This document shows, one piece after another, positions 8,110-17,152 of a stretch of 64,000 bases of DNA. Position 1 is the first letter of the stretch; every line of letters starts with the position of its first letter. The translations under genes were made by a program, and so were the position numbers. Location: assembly GCF_013030265.1 (NCBI RefSeq), contig NZ_WPZQ01000014.1:1-64000 (forward strand), written 5' to 3'. This DNA comes from Ruegeria arenilitoris (GTDB taxonomy: Bacteria > Pseudomonadota > Alphaproteobacteria > Rhodobacterales > Rhodobacteraceae). The notes under the pieces are model-generated. The model had not been told where the DNA came from, did not search any database, and saw nothing but the letters and a program-made list of their open reading frames with translations.

Positions 8110-10083
8110 ATGACACGCATTCTGTCACTTATGATCGCCGTGATTCTGGCTTCGGTGTTGCAGGTTCAGGCTGCCCGCGCCGATGCGGCTGCGGATTTAC
8201 GCGCCGCGCTGTATCAAATGCGGAAAGGCGATTGGAACGAAGCACTGCGGGTGGCTGGTGCGCGTGGCTCCGTCTCGCGCGACATCATTGTCTGGCATTG
8301 GCTGCGCGAGGGTTTTGGCAGTTCGGGCGACGTGCTTGTGTTTCTTGACCGCCGTCCTGACTGGCCCGGTCTGGCGTGGCTCCGCCGCAAGAGCGAACCC
8401 TCCTTCACCGGTGCTGACCCGGATCGGGTCTTAAAGTTCTATTCGGACACTCCCCCGCAATCTGCCGAGGGCGCCCTGAACTATGCCGTGGCCTTGATGG
8501 CCAAGGGGCGTCAGGGTGATGCTGAGGCAGATATCGTGGCTGCGTGGCGCACGATGCCCATGGGGTCGGGACTGCAGGGTGACTATCTGGAAAACTTCGG
8601 CAAGTTGCTGAAACCACATCACGAGGCGCGCTTGGATCGTCTATTATGGGATGGTCATCTGGTCAGCGCCAAACGGATGCTGCCGCTTGTAAGTTCCGAT
8701 CAACGCAAACTGGCCGAAGCGCGCATTGCGCTGCAGGAACGTGCGCCAGGTGTAGACAGCAAGATTTCGGCTATACCAAAATCGCTCACATCATCGCCGG
8801 GCTTGGCATTCGACCGTTTCGTTTGGCGGGATCGGAAAGAACTGGATGACAGCGCAATCGATCTGATGCTGGAACGCTCGACCAGCCCAAAGTCGTTGGG
8901 CGAACCGGATAAGTGGGCCGAAGGGCGACGCCGGCTGGCCCGGCTGGAAATGCGCAACGGGGACGCAAACCGCGCTTATGCCATCGCTGCAAACCATCAC
9001 ATGACGCCTGAAATGGGCTATGGTTATGCCGATCTGGAGTGGCTGGCGGGATTCCTTGCTCTCCGCAAGTTGGATGATCCGGCGACAGCTGTGCGGCATT
9101 TCCAGAATTTCTCGGACGCTGTCGCATCACCGATCTCCAAAGGCCGTGGCGGGTATTGGCTGGGTCGCGCCTATGCCGCGCAAGGTGACGCCGAGAAAGC
9201 CTATGAGGCCTATGCGGTCGGAGCTGACTATCAGACCTCATTCTATGGTCTGCTTGCAGCCGAGCAGATCGGTCGCCCATTCGACAGCGAATTGGCGAAC
9301 CCGCGCCGCGCGCCTCATTGGAAACAAGCGGAGTTCACGAAATCCAGCGTGTTGGAAGCCGGGTTGCTACTGCATGCGGCCGGGGAGCCAAACCTGTCCG
9401 AACGCTTTCTGACACATCTGGTCGAAGAACTTGATCAGGTTCAGGCCAATCAGCTTGGGGATCTCGCGCTTGAGCTGAAAGAGCCCCACCTCGCCGTAAT
9501 GATCGCCAAACGCGCCGCTAAAACCGGTGTTGTCCTGCCTGCAGCCTATTACCCGGTGCATCCGGTGGCTGATATGGGCCTGCCGATGGCCAAAGAGATG
9601 ACGCTGGCCATTGCCCGTCGCGAAAGCGAATTCGATCCGGTAGTCATCAGCGGGGCCGGCGCCCGTGGACTGATGCAGGTCATGCCAGCCACTGCGAAAC
9701 TGGTCGCAAAGGATCTGGGTATCCTCAGCGGCCATCAGACCGGTCGACTGACCACTGACTGGCAGTACAACGCCAAACTGGGGGCAAACTATCTGGCTGG
9801 GTTGGCCGAGGATTTCAACGGCAACATCGTCATGATGGCTGCAGGTTATAATGCAGGACCAAGGCGACCCATCTCATGGATGGAGCGCTATGGCGATCCC
9901 CGCGCCGGAGAGATTGACGTGGTGGATTGGATCGAAACGATCCCCTTCAACGAGACCCGGAACTACGTGATGCGGGTCGCCGAAAGCCTACCAGTTTATC
10001 GGGCACGACTGGGTCAACCTGCCTTGCCCGTTCCGTTTACAGAAGAACTGAACGGCTCAACCTTGTCGTCTTTCGCGCCATAG
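8110..10083 (+). CDS. Soluble lytic murein transglycosylase (Slt70-like)
   Basis: It cleaves peptidoglycan glycan strands in the periplasm, leaving 1,6-anhydro ends. The 657-residue protein has a signal peptide of about 23 residues ending near ARA, a long helical superhelix (U/L-domain type), and a C-terminal SLT domain with catalytic E505 (in RRESEF), the [10 protein letters not shown] motif and [11 protein letters not shown] 8110 has an AAGGG just upstream; ATG 8101 is an alternative. Its last 27 bases overlap the convergent EamA gene. Confidence 0.9.
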   Translation: MTRILSLMIAVILASVLQVQAARADAAADLRAALYQMRKGDWNEALRVAGARGSVSRDIIVWHWLREGFGSSGDVLVFLDRRPDWPGLAWLRRKSEPSFTGADPDRVLKFYSDTPPQSAEGALNYAVALMAKGRQGDAEADIVAAWRTMPMGSGLQGDYLENFGKLLKPHHEARLDRLLWDGHLVSAKRMLPLVSSDQRKLAEARIALQERAPGVDSKISAIPKSLTSSPGLAFDRFVWRDRKELDDSAIDLMLERSTSPKSLGEPDKWAEGRRRLARLEMRNGDANRAYAIAANHHMTPEMGYGYADLEWLAGFLALRKLDDPATAVRHFQNFSDAVASPISKGRGGYWLGRAYAAQGDAEKAYEAYAVGADYQTSFYGLLAAEQIGRPFDSELANPRRAPHWKQAEFTKSSVLEAGLLLHAAGEPNLSERFLTHLVEELDQVQANQLGDLALELKEPHLAVMIAKRAAKTGVVLPAAYYPVHPVADMGLPMAKEMTLAIARRESEFDPVVISGAGARGLMQVMPATAKLVAKDLGILSGHQTGRLTTDWQYNAKLGANYLAGLAEDFNGNIVMMAAGYNAGPRRPISWMERYGDPRAGEIDVVDWIETIPFNETRNYVMRVAESLPVYRARLGQPALPVPFTEELNGSTLSSFAP

Positions 10084-10926
10084 GGTGAACAACCCGGCTG
10101 CGACCACCAATGCAGCGCCAATTACGACTGCAGGTCGCAGCGTTTCGCCAAAGATCGAGATGCCCAGAATGGCGCTCCAAACCAGATGGAAATAAGCAAA
10201 GGGCTGAACTGCGCTGGCCTCGGCCATCTCATAGCATTTGATCAGCAACCAGTGACCCAACACACCACTGACGCAAAGCAACGCCATCCACAGCCAGTCC
10301 GGGCGGGCCATCGGTTCCCAGAACCACATGCCCACCGCAGTCATCGCGACCGCACCGACAATACCTGTCCAGAAAAAGCTGGTGGCTGAGCTGTCACGCC
10401 GGGCGACATATCGGGTCAGTAGTCCATAAATTGCAAACATCAGGGCCGAAATCAGCGGTATGATTGCCCAGGGGTTGAACACCCCAACACCCGGTTCGAG
10501 GATGATAAGCACACCGATGCATCCTACCCCGATAGCCGCCCACCGGCGCCAACCAACCTTTTCGCCCAGCACCGGTCCGCTAAGCGCCGCAACCAACAGT
10601 GGGTAGCAAATGAAAACGGCCATACTGTCGATCAGACCAAGGACAGTGAAACCATAAACAGCAACACAGATTTCACCCGCCAGCAACACACCACGCAGAA
10701 TCTGCAGACCTGGTTGGCTTGTCTGTGTGGCGGCCTTCAGACCACCCGGCGCACGCGCTGCAAGCGCTATAACAAAGGCGGCAAAGAACCAGTACCGGAT
10801 CATCACGACCATATAAGTATTGTAGGTGCCTGCCAGATGACGTGAAACGCCGTCCTGTAGTGCGAAGACGATGGTTGCCGCGATCATCAGAGCGATACCT
10901 GCGCGGCTGTTGTTCTGCTGTGTCAT
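10057..10926 (-). CDS. EamA/DMT-superfamily transporter
   Basis: A 289-residue integral membrane protein with about ten hydrophobic segments arranged as two EamA repeats, typical of small-molecule exporters. ATG 10926 overlaps the mnmD stop as ATGA, so the two genes are translationally coupled. The substrate cannot be told. Confidence 0.85.
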   Translation of the reverse strand: MTQQNNSRAGIALMIAATIVFALQDGVSRHLAGTYNTYMVVMIRYWFFAAFVIALAARAPGGLKAATQTSQPGLQILRGVLLAGEICVAVYGFTVLGLIDSMAVFICYPLLVAALSGPVLGEKVGWRRWAAIGVGCIGVLIILEPGVGVFNPWAIIPLISALMFAIYGLLTRYVARRDSSATSFFWTGIVGAVAMTAVGMWFWEPMARPDWLWMALLCVSGVLGHWLLIKCYEMAEASAVQPFAYFHLVWSAILGISIFGETLRPAVVIGAALVVAAGLFTLWRERRQG

Positions 10927-11588
10927 GCTTTGACTGCCTGCGTCATGTGCCGCTTGCGGCCATATCCGGAACATCGCGTAACGGCAAAGCCAGCCTCTTC
11001 AAGTCCCCTGCGGACAAAGCCAGCAGCGGTATAGGTCGCAGCCGTTCCACCCGTCGCTGTGTGATCCGCAACCTGCTGCATCAGATCTGCTTCCCACAAT
11101 TCGGGATTCTTCGCGGGAGAAAATCCATCAAGAAACCAGGCATTTGCACTGCCCGTCCAGCAGGACAAAGTCTGGCGTGCATCGCCTTCGATGACCTCCA
11201 GATGCAGCGTATCCAGATCGCATGTTTTACCATTCCAGGCTGCCAGGAATCTCTCGCTCCAAGGCGACAACTCGGGAAAAGCTTGCAGCGCGCGATCCAT
11301 GTCTTCTAACGCCATTGGGAAAGCTTCAAAGCTGGTGAAAGACAAAGGAGTGGTTTGCCCCGATCTCTCCCACTCGGACCAGACCGTAAGCATATTGAGG
11401 CCAGTGCCAAATCCCAGCTCGGCAATCCGGAATCCGGGTACAAAACGCGCTGGCAAATCATTCCCCGCCAGAAAGACATGGCGTGTTTCCTCCAGCCCGT
11501 TCTGAAGCGAGTAATAGGGGTCGTCGAAACGGTCCGAGACGGGAATCTGGTCCTCCGTCCAAGTCAATTTGGCGCGCTGGTTTGCCAT
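10923..11588 (-). CDS. mnmD: tRNA 5-(methylaminomethyl)-2-thiouridine methyltransferase (MnmD, MnmC N-terminal type)
   Basis: A stand-alone SAM-dependent methyltransferase corresponding to the MnmC(m) half of bifunctional MnmC, which makes the last methylation of mnm5(s2)U at wobble position 34 of some tRNAs. The 221-residue protein has the SAM motif ELGFGTGLN and the family motif DGFSPAKNPELW. An FAD oxidase that resembles the other half of MnmC is encoded divergently only 55 bases away, so the two activities seem to be split here. Confidence 0.87.
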   Translation of the reverse strand: MANQRAKLTWTEDQIPVSDRFDDPYYSLQNGLEETRHVFLAGNDLPARFVPGFRIAELGFGTGLNMLTVWSEWERSGQTTPLSFTSFEAFPMALEDMDRALQAFPELSPWSERFLAAWNGKTCDLDTLHLEVIEGDARQTLSCWTGSANAWFLDGFSPAKNPELWEADLMQQVADHTATGGTAATYTAAGFVRRGLEEAGFAVTRCSGYGRKRHMTQAVKA

Positions 11589-11643
11589 CGGGTATTCCTG
11601 TAGCTAAGCGACGCGACACTGAAGAAGGAAAAAGGGATTGGCA

Positions 11644-12678
11644 ATGGTCGATGTGACGGTTCGCGGTGCAGGAATTTTCGGCCTGTCCATCGCCTGGACC
11701 TGCGCCCGTCGCGGCGCAAGGGTACAGATTGTTGACCCCTTCGGCCCCGGCGCGGGATCAAGCGGGGGGTTGGTCGGTGCATTGGCCCCACATGTTCCTG
11801 AAAACTGGAATGCCAAAAAGGCGTTTCAGTTTGAAAGCCTGATCATGGCCGAACCATTCTGGAAGCAGGTCGAAGCGACCGGAGGTGTGTCGCCCGGCTA
11901 CGCTCGTCTGGGCCGCATTCAACCGATCCCGGATCAGCGCAGTCTGGAACTTGCACAACAACGTCATGTCACGGCGCAAGAGCTTTGGCACGGTAAAGCG
12001 GAATGGCGTGTGGTCGAAGCGGCTGCGGAAGGTGCATGGTGCCCTCCAACCCCGACCGGTTACGTCATTCACGACACTCTGACAGCACGCATGCATCCGC
12101 GCCGCGCATGTGCCGCTCTGGTCGCCGCTCTCGCGGTGATGGGAGTTGAAGTTGTGACAGAAGCGCAGGACAAGGGGCGCATCATTCACGCGACCGGAGT
12201 CGCCGGGCTGCAGGAGCTTAGCGAAGCCCTTGGTAAAACCGTTGGGAACGGGGTCAAAGGACAGGCGGCTTTGCTGCGGTTTGATGCGGGCGAGGTACCT
12301 CAGCTATTCGCGGATGCGATCCATATCGTCCCCCACGCCGATGGAACTCTGGCAATCGGCTCCACATCGGAACGCGATTATAATGACCCCACTGGTACGG
12401 ACGATGCATTGGATGACGTGATCGAGCGAGCGATGCGCGCAGTCCCGGTGTTGCACGGCGCCGAAGTTATAGAACGCTGGGCTGGTGTCAGACCGCGCAG
12501 CAAGAGCCGGGCACCAATGCTGGGTCAGCACCCCCTTTATTCGGGGCAATTCATTGCAAATGGTGGTTTCAAGATCGGGTTTGGCATGGCCCCGAAAGTC
12601 GCAGAGGTGATGGCAGATCTGATTCTGGAGGACCGCGATACGATCCCCGAGGATTTCAGACCTGACGCCTCACTCTGA
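11644..12678 (+). CDS. FAD-dependent oxidoreductase of the DAO family, MnmC2-like
   Basis: A 344-residue D-amino-acid-oxidase-fold flavoprotein. The N-terminal dinucleotide-binding motif is visible as RGAGIFGLSIA, and the C-terminal part has the family's FIANGGFKIGFGMAP. Divergent placement next to mnmD suggests it is the cmnm5U34 oxidase half of MnmC, but it could be another glycine-type amine oxidase. ATG 11644 follows an AAGGAAAAAGGG site; TTG 11638 is possible. The last nine bases overlap the convergent MaoC gene. Confidence 0.75.
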   Translation: MVDVTVRGAGIFGLSIAWTCARRGARVQIVDPFGPGAGSSGGLVGALAPHVPENWNAKKAFQFESLIMAEPFWKQVEATGGVSPGYARLGRIQPIPDQRSLELAQQRHVTAQELWHGKAEWRVVEAAAEGAWCPPTPTGYVIHDTLTARMHPRRACAALVAALAVMGVEVVTEAQDKGRIIHATGVAGLQELSEALGKTVGNGVKGQAALLRFDAGEVPQLFADAIHIVPHADGTLAIGSTSERDYNDPTGTDDALDDVIERAMRAVPVLHGAEVIERWAGVRPRSKSRAPMLGQHPLYSGQFIANGGFKIGFGMAPKVAEVMADLILEDRDTIPEDFRPDASL

Positions 12679-13485
12679 TCGCGGTACTGCCACCGCTTGC
12701 ATGCACTGACGACCATCCGGGCCGCGTACCCAAAGGTCTTGCCCATTGCGACAGAACAGAGCGGTTTCAAAATGCATAAGCGGTGACGACGCTCTGAATG
12801 AAAACTCGGCCAAGGGTCCCATAACTTCGGTCGCAAGCAGCATCAGATGTTGGGCCAATAGCGGACCGTGAACCACCAGCCCGGCATACCCTTCGACATC
12901 GCGGGCATAGTCCAGATCATAGTGGATACGGTGACCGTTGAACGTCAGTGCCGAATAGCGAAACAACAATGTGGAATCGAAGCTGATATCGCGGCTATCC
13001 GTTTCATCGGCCCGGGCCGTGGGCGGGGTCGGCTTTGTTGCGTCAGGGACAGGATCTTCACGATAGACGAGGTCCTGCAACTCGGTCAGACGCAAAGTAC
13101 CCTCCTGCCAGATTTCATGCCTGAGCGTGACAAAACCCAGCGGGCCGGTTCTTCCGGTTTTAGAGCTTGCGCTCTCCAGCTCCGACCGTCGCTCTGCCTC
13201 GACCCCCGCCTTCAGGGGGGATTGGAACTGCAATCGCCCGCCGGCCCACATGCGGCGTGGCAATCCCATGTCCGGGATCAATCCGGCCCCACCAACCTTC
13301 GGGTGCCCATCCCTTCCCAATCCGGAAGGCGGTTGAGGGGACCAGAAGTAGAGCTGGTGGAAAAACGGCGGAAGCGGCGACCCGTGTGCGATCGAAGCCG
13401 CCTGCCCCAGCGCCACCTGAAAAGCGGCAGCCCGGGCAGGATCCATTACATCGCTTTGCGTTTCGGTCGGTGTTTTGTTCGTCAT
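12670..13485 (-). CDS. MaoC-like dehydratase/hydratase with FAS1-type N-terminal domain (mesaconyl-C4-CoA hydratase-like)
   Basis: A 271-residue double hot-dog protein. The C-terminal half holds the hydratase-2 motif around RYSALTFNGHRIHYD, with the usual Asp/His region. Members of this family hydrate mesaconyl-C4-CoA, itaconyl-CoA or similar acyl-CoA substrates; which one applies here is not visible. It stands alone on the minus strand and faces the MnmC2-like gene. Confidence 0.75.
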   Translation of the reverse strand: MTNKTPTETQSDVMDPARAAAFQVALGQAASIAHGSPLPPFFHQLYFWSPQPPSGLGRDGHPKVGGAGLIPDMGLPRRMWAGGRLQFQSPLKAGVEAERRSELESASSKTGRTGPLGFVTLRHEIWQEGTLRLTELQDLVYREDPVPDATKPTPPTARADETDSRDISFDSTLLFRYSALTFNGHRIHYDLDYARDVEGYAGLVVHGPLLAQHLMLLATEVMGPLAEFSFRASSPLMHFETALFCRNGQDLWVRGPDGRQCMQAVAVPRSE

Positions 13486-13534
13486 ACCGGCAGCTTAGGC
13501 CCCGTCAGATGGCGGAACAAGCGGCAAGGTATGG

Positions 13535-14077
13535 TCAGAATCCCACTTCGGCACGAAGCTTTTTCATCAGGGAGTGAAGCGATTTCTCATATCGCTCATT
13601 TGTCAGCTTGCCCTGTTCATCAAACTCATTCGAACTGTCGGCAATATGAATCTCAGGACCCTGCAGAATTCGGGGTTGGAACGGAACCATATAGGCACGC
13701 AGGATCATCTGGGCACGTTCACCACCTGCCCGACCTGCGGCAGCGGACATGACGGCAACGGGCTTGTCCGCCCACGGCCGCCCATCCGTCCGGCTCACCC
13801 AGTCCAGCGCGTTCTTCAACACACCAGAAGGGCCTTTGTTATATTCCGGGGTTGAGATGACCACAGCGTGGGCCTGCGCAATCTGATCAGCCAGCACCTG
13901 AACCTTTTTCGGGATCCCCTCGCCATCTTCCAGATCACCATCATACAAAGGCAAGTCCAGATCAGCCTCGATGTAGGTTCCGGGCTCAAACAGCCGTGCT
14001 GCTTCGCGCACAAGTTTGCGGTTGGTTGCGCTTTGGCGCAGCGAGCCGGACAGGGCCAGAAGGATTGGTTCAGACAT
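13535..14077 (-). CDS. NADPH-dependent FMN reductase-family flavoprotein
   Basis: A 180-residue flavodoxin-like reductase. The N-terminal phosphate-binding loop SGSLRQSATNRKL and the STPEYNKGPSGVLKNALDW motif are typical of the FMN_red/ArsH-like and chromate/azo-reductase group. It probably reduces quinones or flavins with NAD(P)H in the cytoplasm. No close functional partner is next to it. Confidence 0.85.
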   Translation of the reverse strand: MSEPILLALSGSLRQSATNRKLVREAARLFEPGTYIEADLDLPLYDGDLEDGEGIPKKVQVLADQIAQAHAVVISTPEYNKGPSGVLKNALDWVSRTDGRPWADKPVAVMSAAAGRAGGERAQMILRAYMVPFQPRILQGPEIHIADSSNEFDEQGKLTNERYEKSLHSLMKKLRAEVGF

Positions 14078-14162
14078 TATGGGGAACTCCGTCAGTCAAA
14101 TTTCCGGTAGTTTAGCCAAGTCATTACCGCACTGCAGCCCAATTGACGCGCAGTCACTGTGC

Positions 14163-14185
14163 AAAAAAGGGGCCTGGCAGGCCCC
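14163..14185 (-). terminator. Rho-independent terminator of the OmpA-family gene
   Basis: A 7-bp stem (14169-14175 with 14179-14185) with a three-base loop; read on the minus strand it is followed by six T residues (A-run 14163-14168). It lies 27 bases beyond the stop at 14212. Confidence 0.85.
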
Positions 14186-14211
14186 CTTTGATCATAGCGA
14201 CTGCGTAGGGA

Positions 14212-14883
14212 TTACGTGTTGCCGCTGGGCACAACTACGATTTCAACCCGACGGTTCTGAGCTTTGCCTTCTGCCGTCAGGTTCGAAGCGATCGGGTTAT
14301 TCTCACCTTGCCCGACTGTCGTGATGCGGCTGTAGCTGACACCATTTGCCTGAAGAATGTCCGCCACCGCATTTGCGCGCCGTTCTGACAAACGCAGGTT
14401 ATAGGCGGCTTCACCATCGCTGTCCGTGTGGCCGATAATCTGGACGTTAGAGTTGGGGTAGTTGACCAGATTCTGACCGACCCGGACCAGGTCCGACCGC
14501 AGCGCCGGACGCACGGTTGAACTGTCCGTATCAAATGTAATGTCGTTTGGCACTGTCACGATCAACCGGTCGCCCGCATTTACGATTGTGATGCCATCAT
14601 TGGCCAATTGCTGGCGCAATTCAGCCGCCTGCCGGTCCAGTTGATTGCCGATCAGGCCACCACCGGCCGCCCCTACCGCAGCGCCTGCCAAAGCACCCAA
14701 TCCAGGGTTTGAATCATTTGCAATGGCGCCGACGCCAGCACCGATCAGGCCGCCCAGCAGAGCACCCTGTTTTGCGTTCTGGTTCGGATCGTTCTGCACA
14801 GTCAGGGTACCCGGGTCAGTACATGCGCCCAGAACAAGGGCCGAACACAGTCCTGCCGACAGAACAAACTTGGAAATCGTCAT
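14212..14883 (-). CDS. OmpA-family outer-membrane lipoprotein with glycine-zipper domain
   Basis: A 223-residue envelope lipoprotein. The signal peptide ends in the lipobox LGAC (C21). A glycine/alanine-rich zipper segment (about residues 40-80) comes next, then an OmpA C-terminal peptidoglycan-binding domain with GHTDSDG and NLRLSERRANAV. It resembles the YiaD/Pal-like group and likely tethers the outer membrane to peptidoglycan. It has its own terminator. Confidence 0.88.
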   Translation of the reverse strand: MTISKFVLSAGLCSALVLGACTDPGTLTVQNDPNQNAKQGALLGGLIGAGVGAIANDSNPGLGALAGAAVGAAGGGLIGNQLDRQAAELRQQLANDGITIVNAGDRLIVTVPNDITFDTDSSTVRPALRSDLVRVGQNLVNYPNSNVQIIGHTDSDGEAAYNLRLSERRANAVADILQANGVSYSRITTVGQGENNPIASNLTAEGKAQNRRVEIVVVPSGNT

Positions 14884-15000
14884 GGAATCACCTTCTGCTC
14901 CACTACCCGTTAGCCGGGTTTGCCTCTTTGGCGCAGTATAGCATGGCAGTCATAAGCGGGCTCAAGCAACAATGCAGTGAGATCGGCAAATACCTGCCGT

Positions 15001-15693
15001 CTACTCTGCGGCAGCATAGGTCTCCCATTGGTTTTGCTCCTGCCAGATGGCACGCAGATGCTGCCCCTGTCCGCAAAAGTGATCGTCGATCAGGTCGCAG
15101 GACCAGATCCGGTCAGTGCGAAAATGGCGAAATCCGTTCCTCATCTCGCACCAAGCAGCCAGCATGGTGCATTCGATATGGTAGATCAGCGCGACAGGTC
15201 GCACGATCCTCTCTGTGCGCTCATCCTTGGCATTTACATAGGTGATGCGAATCTTCTGCTCGGCCCGGATGGCTTCGCGATAGTTTACTACGGGCACGCA
15301 TCCCTTTTCCGGATCATCAAGCGGCGCCCCCCAAGGCGCAACCTGTAGCCAGTCGGCCGGATCACGCAGCGCTTCGATCTTGCGACACACGCGGTCTGCT
15401 GCCTGCTGTAGGGTACTGTCACCCGTTCGGGCCAGCATCGACAATCCCACCCACAGCGCCTCGACCTCTTCCGCGTCGAAATTCAGTGGCGGCAGATCAT
15501 AGCCTCGCCGCATCAGATATCCCACACCAGCTTCGCCTTCTATCGGCGTACGCTGGGATTGCAGCGCAGCAATATCGCGATAGACCGTGCGCACCGACAC
15601 TTCGAGCTTGTCCGCCAAGGCCTCAGCCGTCACCGGCGCATCAGCTGCGCGCAGAATCTGAATGATCTCGAACAAACGGGTCGAACGGCGCAT
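15001..15693 (-). CDS. YafY-type transcriptional regulator with HTH and WYL domains
   Basis: A 230-residue regulator. The N-terminal winged helix-turn-helix (about residues 1-55) reads VTAEALADKLEVSVRTVYRDIAAL, with the RTVYRDI signature. A WYL ligand-sensing region follows, with a divergent WYL core around residues 150-200. It is divergent from a 63-residue gene with a perfect palindrome between them, the usual arrangement for a regulator and its target. The ligand is unknown. Confidence 0.88.
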   Translation of the reverse strand: MRRSTRLFEIIQILRAADAPVTAEALADKLEVSVRTVYRDIAALQSQRTPIEGEAGVGYLMRRGYDLPPLNFDAEEVEALWVGLSMLARTGDSTLQQAADRVCRKIEALRDPADWLQVAPWGAPLDDPEKGCVPVVNYREAIRAEQKIRITYVNAKDERTERIVRPVALIYHIECTMLAAWCEMRNGFRHFRTDRIWSCDLIDDHFCGQGQHLRAIWQEQNQWETYAAAE

Positions 15694-15733
15694 GTCTCAC
15701 TCCTAGCGGTCTGCTGACACTTTAGCACACCCC

Positions 15734-15753
15734 CCTGACAAGGTGGTGTCAGG
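15734..15753. promoter_or_regulatory. Palindromic operator candidate between WYL regulator and small gene
   Basis: CCTGACA (15734-15740) and TGTCAGG (15747-15753) form a perfect 7-bp inverted repeat with a six-base spacer. A related half-site, CTGACAC, occurs about 20 bases to the left. It lies in the 104-base divergent region, 45 bases before the small gene and 41 bases before the regulator, so it is a likely binding site for the WYL regulator. Confidence 0.6.
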
Positions 15754-15797
15754 AGTGATGGGCGAAGCTTGGTCAAACACAAGAAAGGAGATTGGAT

Positions 15798-15989
15798 ATG
15801 CCAAGCCGGGACAATCACGTCATGATGACCTTGCAACTGGGCCGCTGGGCGCAGGATCATACACTGCGCGCCTATGAGATTGAGCGCGAGATTATGGCTG
15901 ATCGGCAGCCACGGTTCGCTAGCCCCAAAAAACGCACCAAACGATTCTCGCTGGGAAATCTGAAAATGTTGTGGAGCAGCACAGCCTAG
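15798..15989 (+). CDS. Small uncharacterised protein, 63 residues, probable target of the WYL regulator
   Basis: Not recognised. The reading frame starts at ATG 15798, seven bases after a strong AAGGAG site, which argues that it is real. The product is basic at its C-terminal half (PKKRTKR), has an acidic/amphipathic centre (AYEIEREIMADRQ), no signal peptide, no membrane segment and no cysteine. It is the only gene before the convergent pseudouridine synthase gene and is divergent from the WYL regulator. Confidence 0.6.
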   Translation: MPSRDNHVMMTLQLGRWAQDHTLRAYEIEREIMADRQPRFASPKKRTKRFSLGNLKMLWSSTA

Positions 15990-15995
15990 CGATGC

Positions 15996-16643
15996 TCAGA
16001 AATCTGCTGCTGCCCTGAACTTCATCGACATGCCATCTTCGGGATGCTTCAATCGCAGTTCTTCGGAATGCAGCATTAGCCGTTCGAAATCCCGAGCCGG
16101 GCCATCAGAATAGAATGGGTCCCCCAGTATCGGATGCCCTAGCGCCTGCATATGAACGCGCAACTGATGTGATCGGCCGGTTTTGGGAAACAGGCGAATG
16201 CGCGTGGTATCGCCCTCATGCTTTACCACGCGCCAGTCGGTCACCGCGGGCTTTCCGGTTTCGTGACACACCATCTGCAAAGGACGATTTGGCCAGTCGA
16301 CAATCAGCGGCAAATCAACCGTCCCTGTCTTGGGCTCGACACTGCCCCAGACCCGCGCGACATAGGTCTTGCGGGTCTGACGTTTTTCAAACTGTAGGCT
16401 CAGATGGCGTTGCGCATGGGGTGATTGCGCAAAAACCATTACACCAGATGTATCCCGATCCAAACGATGCACCAGCAACGCCTGCGGAAACGCAGCCTGA
16501 ACGCGGGTTAGCAGGCAATCGGCCAGATGCTCTCCCCGCCCCGGCACAGACAACAGGCCAGAGGGTTTGTTCACCACGATCAACTGCGCATCTTCATGCA
16601 GCACGTCCAACGGGGTTGTCGGGGGATTATAGGTCTCGCTCAT
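15996..16643 (-). CDS. RluA-family pseudouridine synthase
   Basis: It isomerises uridine to pseudouridine in rRNA or tRNA. The 215-residue protein has the family motif HRLDRDTSG with catalytic D62, and downstream GRSHQLRVHMQALGHPILGD. It lacks an N-terminal S4 domain and so resembles RluA itself (23S rRNA U746/tRNA U32) more than RluC/RluD. The start is ATG 16643; longer frames upstream are not family sequence. Confidence 0.9.
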   Translation of the reverse strand: MSETYNPPTTPLDVLHEDAQLIVVNKPSGLLSVPGRGEHLADCLLTRVQAAFPQALLVHRLDRDTSGVMVFAQSPHAQRHLSLQFEKRQTRKTYVARVWGSVEPKTGTVDLPLIVDWPNRPLQMVCHETGKPAVTDWRVVKHEGDTTRIRLFPKTGRSHQLRVHMQALGHPILGDPFYSDGPARDFERLMLHSEELRLKHPEDGMSMKFRAAADF

Positions 16644-16739
16644 GCGCGCCTGCCTAGCGCAGCGCGCAACCTCTCGCAACGTCGTCCTTGCCCAGATCCC
16701 TGGCTTAGGCGAATCTGACCTCAACGGAGAGGAGAATTC

Positions 16740-17150
16740 ATGCACCCGACTATTGAGCGAATGCAGGAGGTTGTCGCCAAAGGAGACGAAAACCTGATCC
16801 ACGAGCTGCTGGCCGAAGATGTACGTTTTATGCCGCCAACCTACTATAAAACATGGACCGGTCGTGCGCCGGTGGCAGCTGTGCTCGGCCATGTGGGAAA
16901 GGTGTTCTCGGACTTTCGCTATCGCCGGATCATGGGGCAGGGCAACGATTGGGCGCTGGAGTTTCAGTGCAAGGTCGGAGAGCTGGATGCCATTGGCGTC
17001 GATCTGATCACACTCAACGAGGATGGACTGATCCAGGAGTTCGAGGTGGTAATGCGCCCCTACAAAACCATCGGCGCGTTGCGGGATGCTATGAATGCCC
17101 GGGTTATGACCGATGCCCGTTTCCTTGAATATCGCGAAGCTTTGTCCTGA
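16740..17150 (+). CDS. SnoaL/NTF2-like protein
   Basis: A 136-residue small alpha+beta-barrel protein, recognised from an N-terminal helix followed by AEDVRFMPPTYYKTWTGRAPVAAVL and a C-terminal beta region with MRPYKTIGALRDAM. The family includes many uncharacterised cone-shaped pocket proteins; function is unknown. A GAGAGGAG site precedes the ATG. The SGNH hydrolase gene begins two bases after its stop, so they form an operon. Confidence 0.75.
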   Translation: MHPTIERMQEVVAKGDENLIHELLAEDVRFMPPTYYKTWTGRAPVAAVLGHVGKVFSDFRYRRIMGQGNDWALEFQCKVGELDAIGVDLITLNEDGLIQEFEVVMRPYKTIGALRDAMNARVMTDARFLEYREALS

Positions 17151-17152
17151 CA

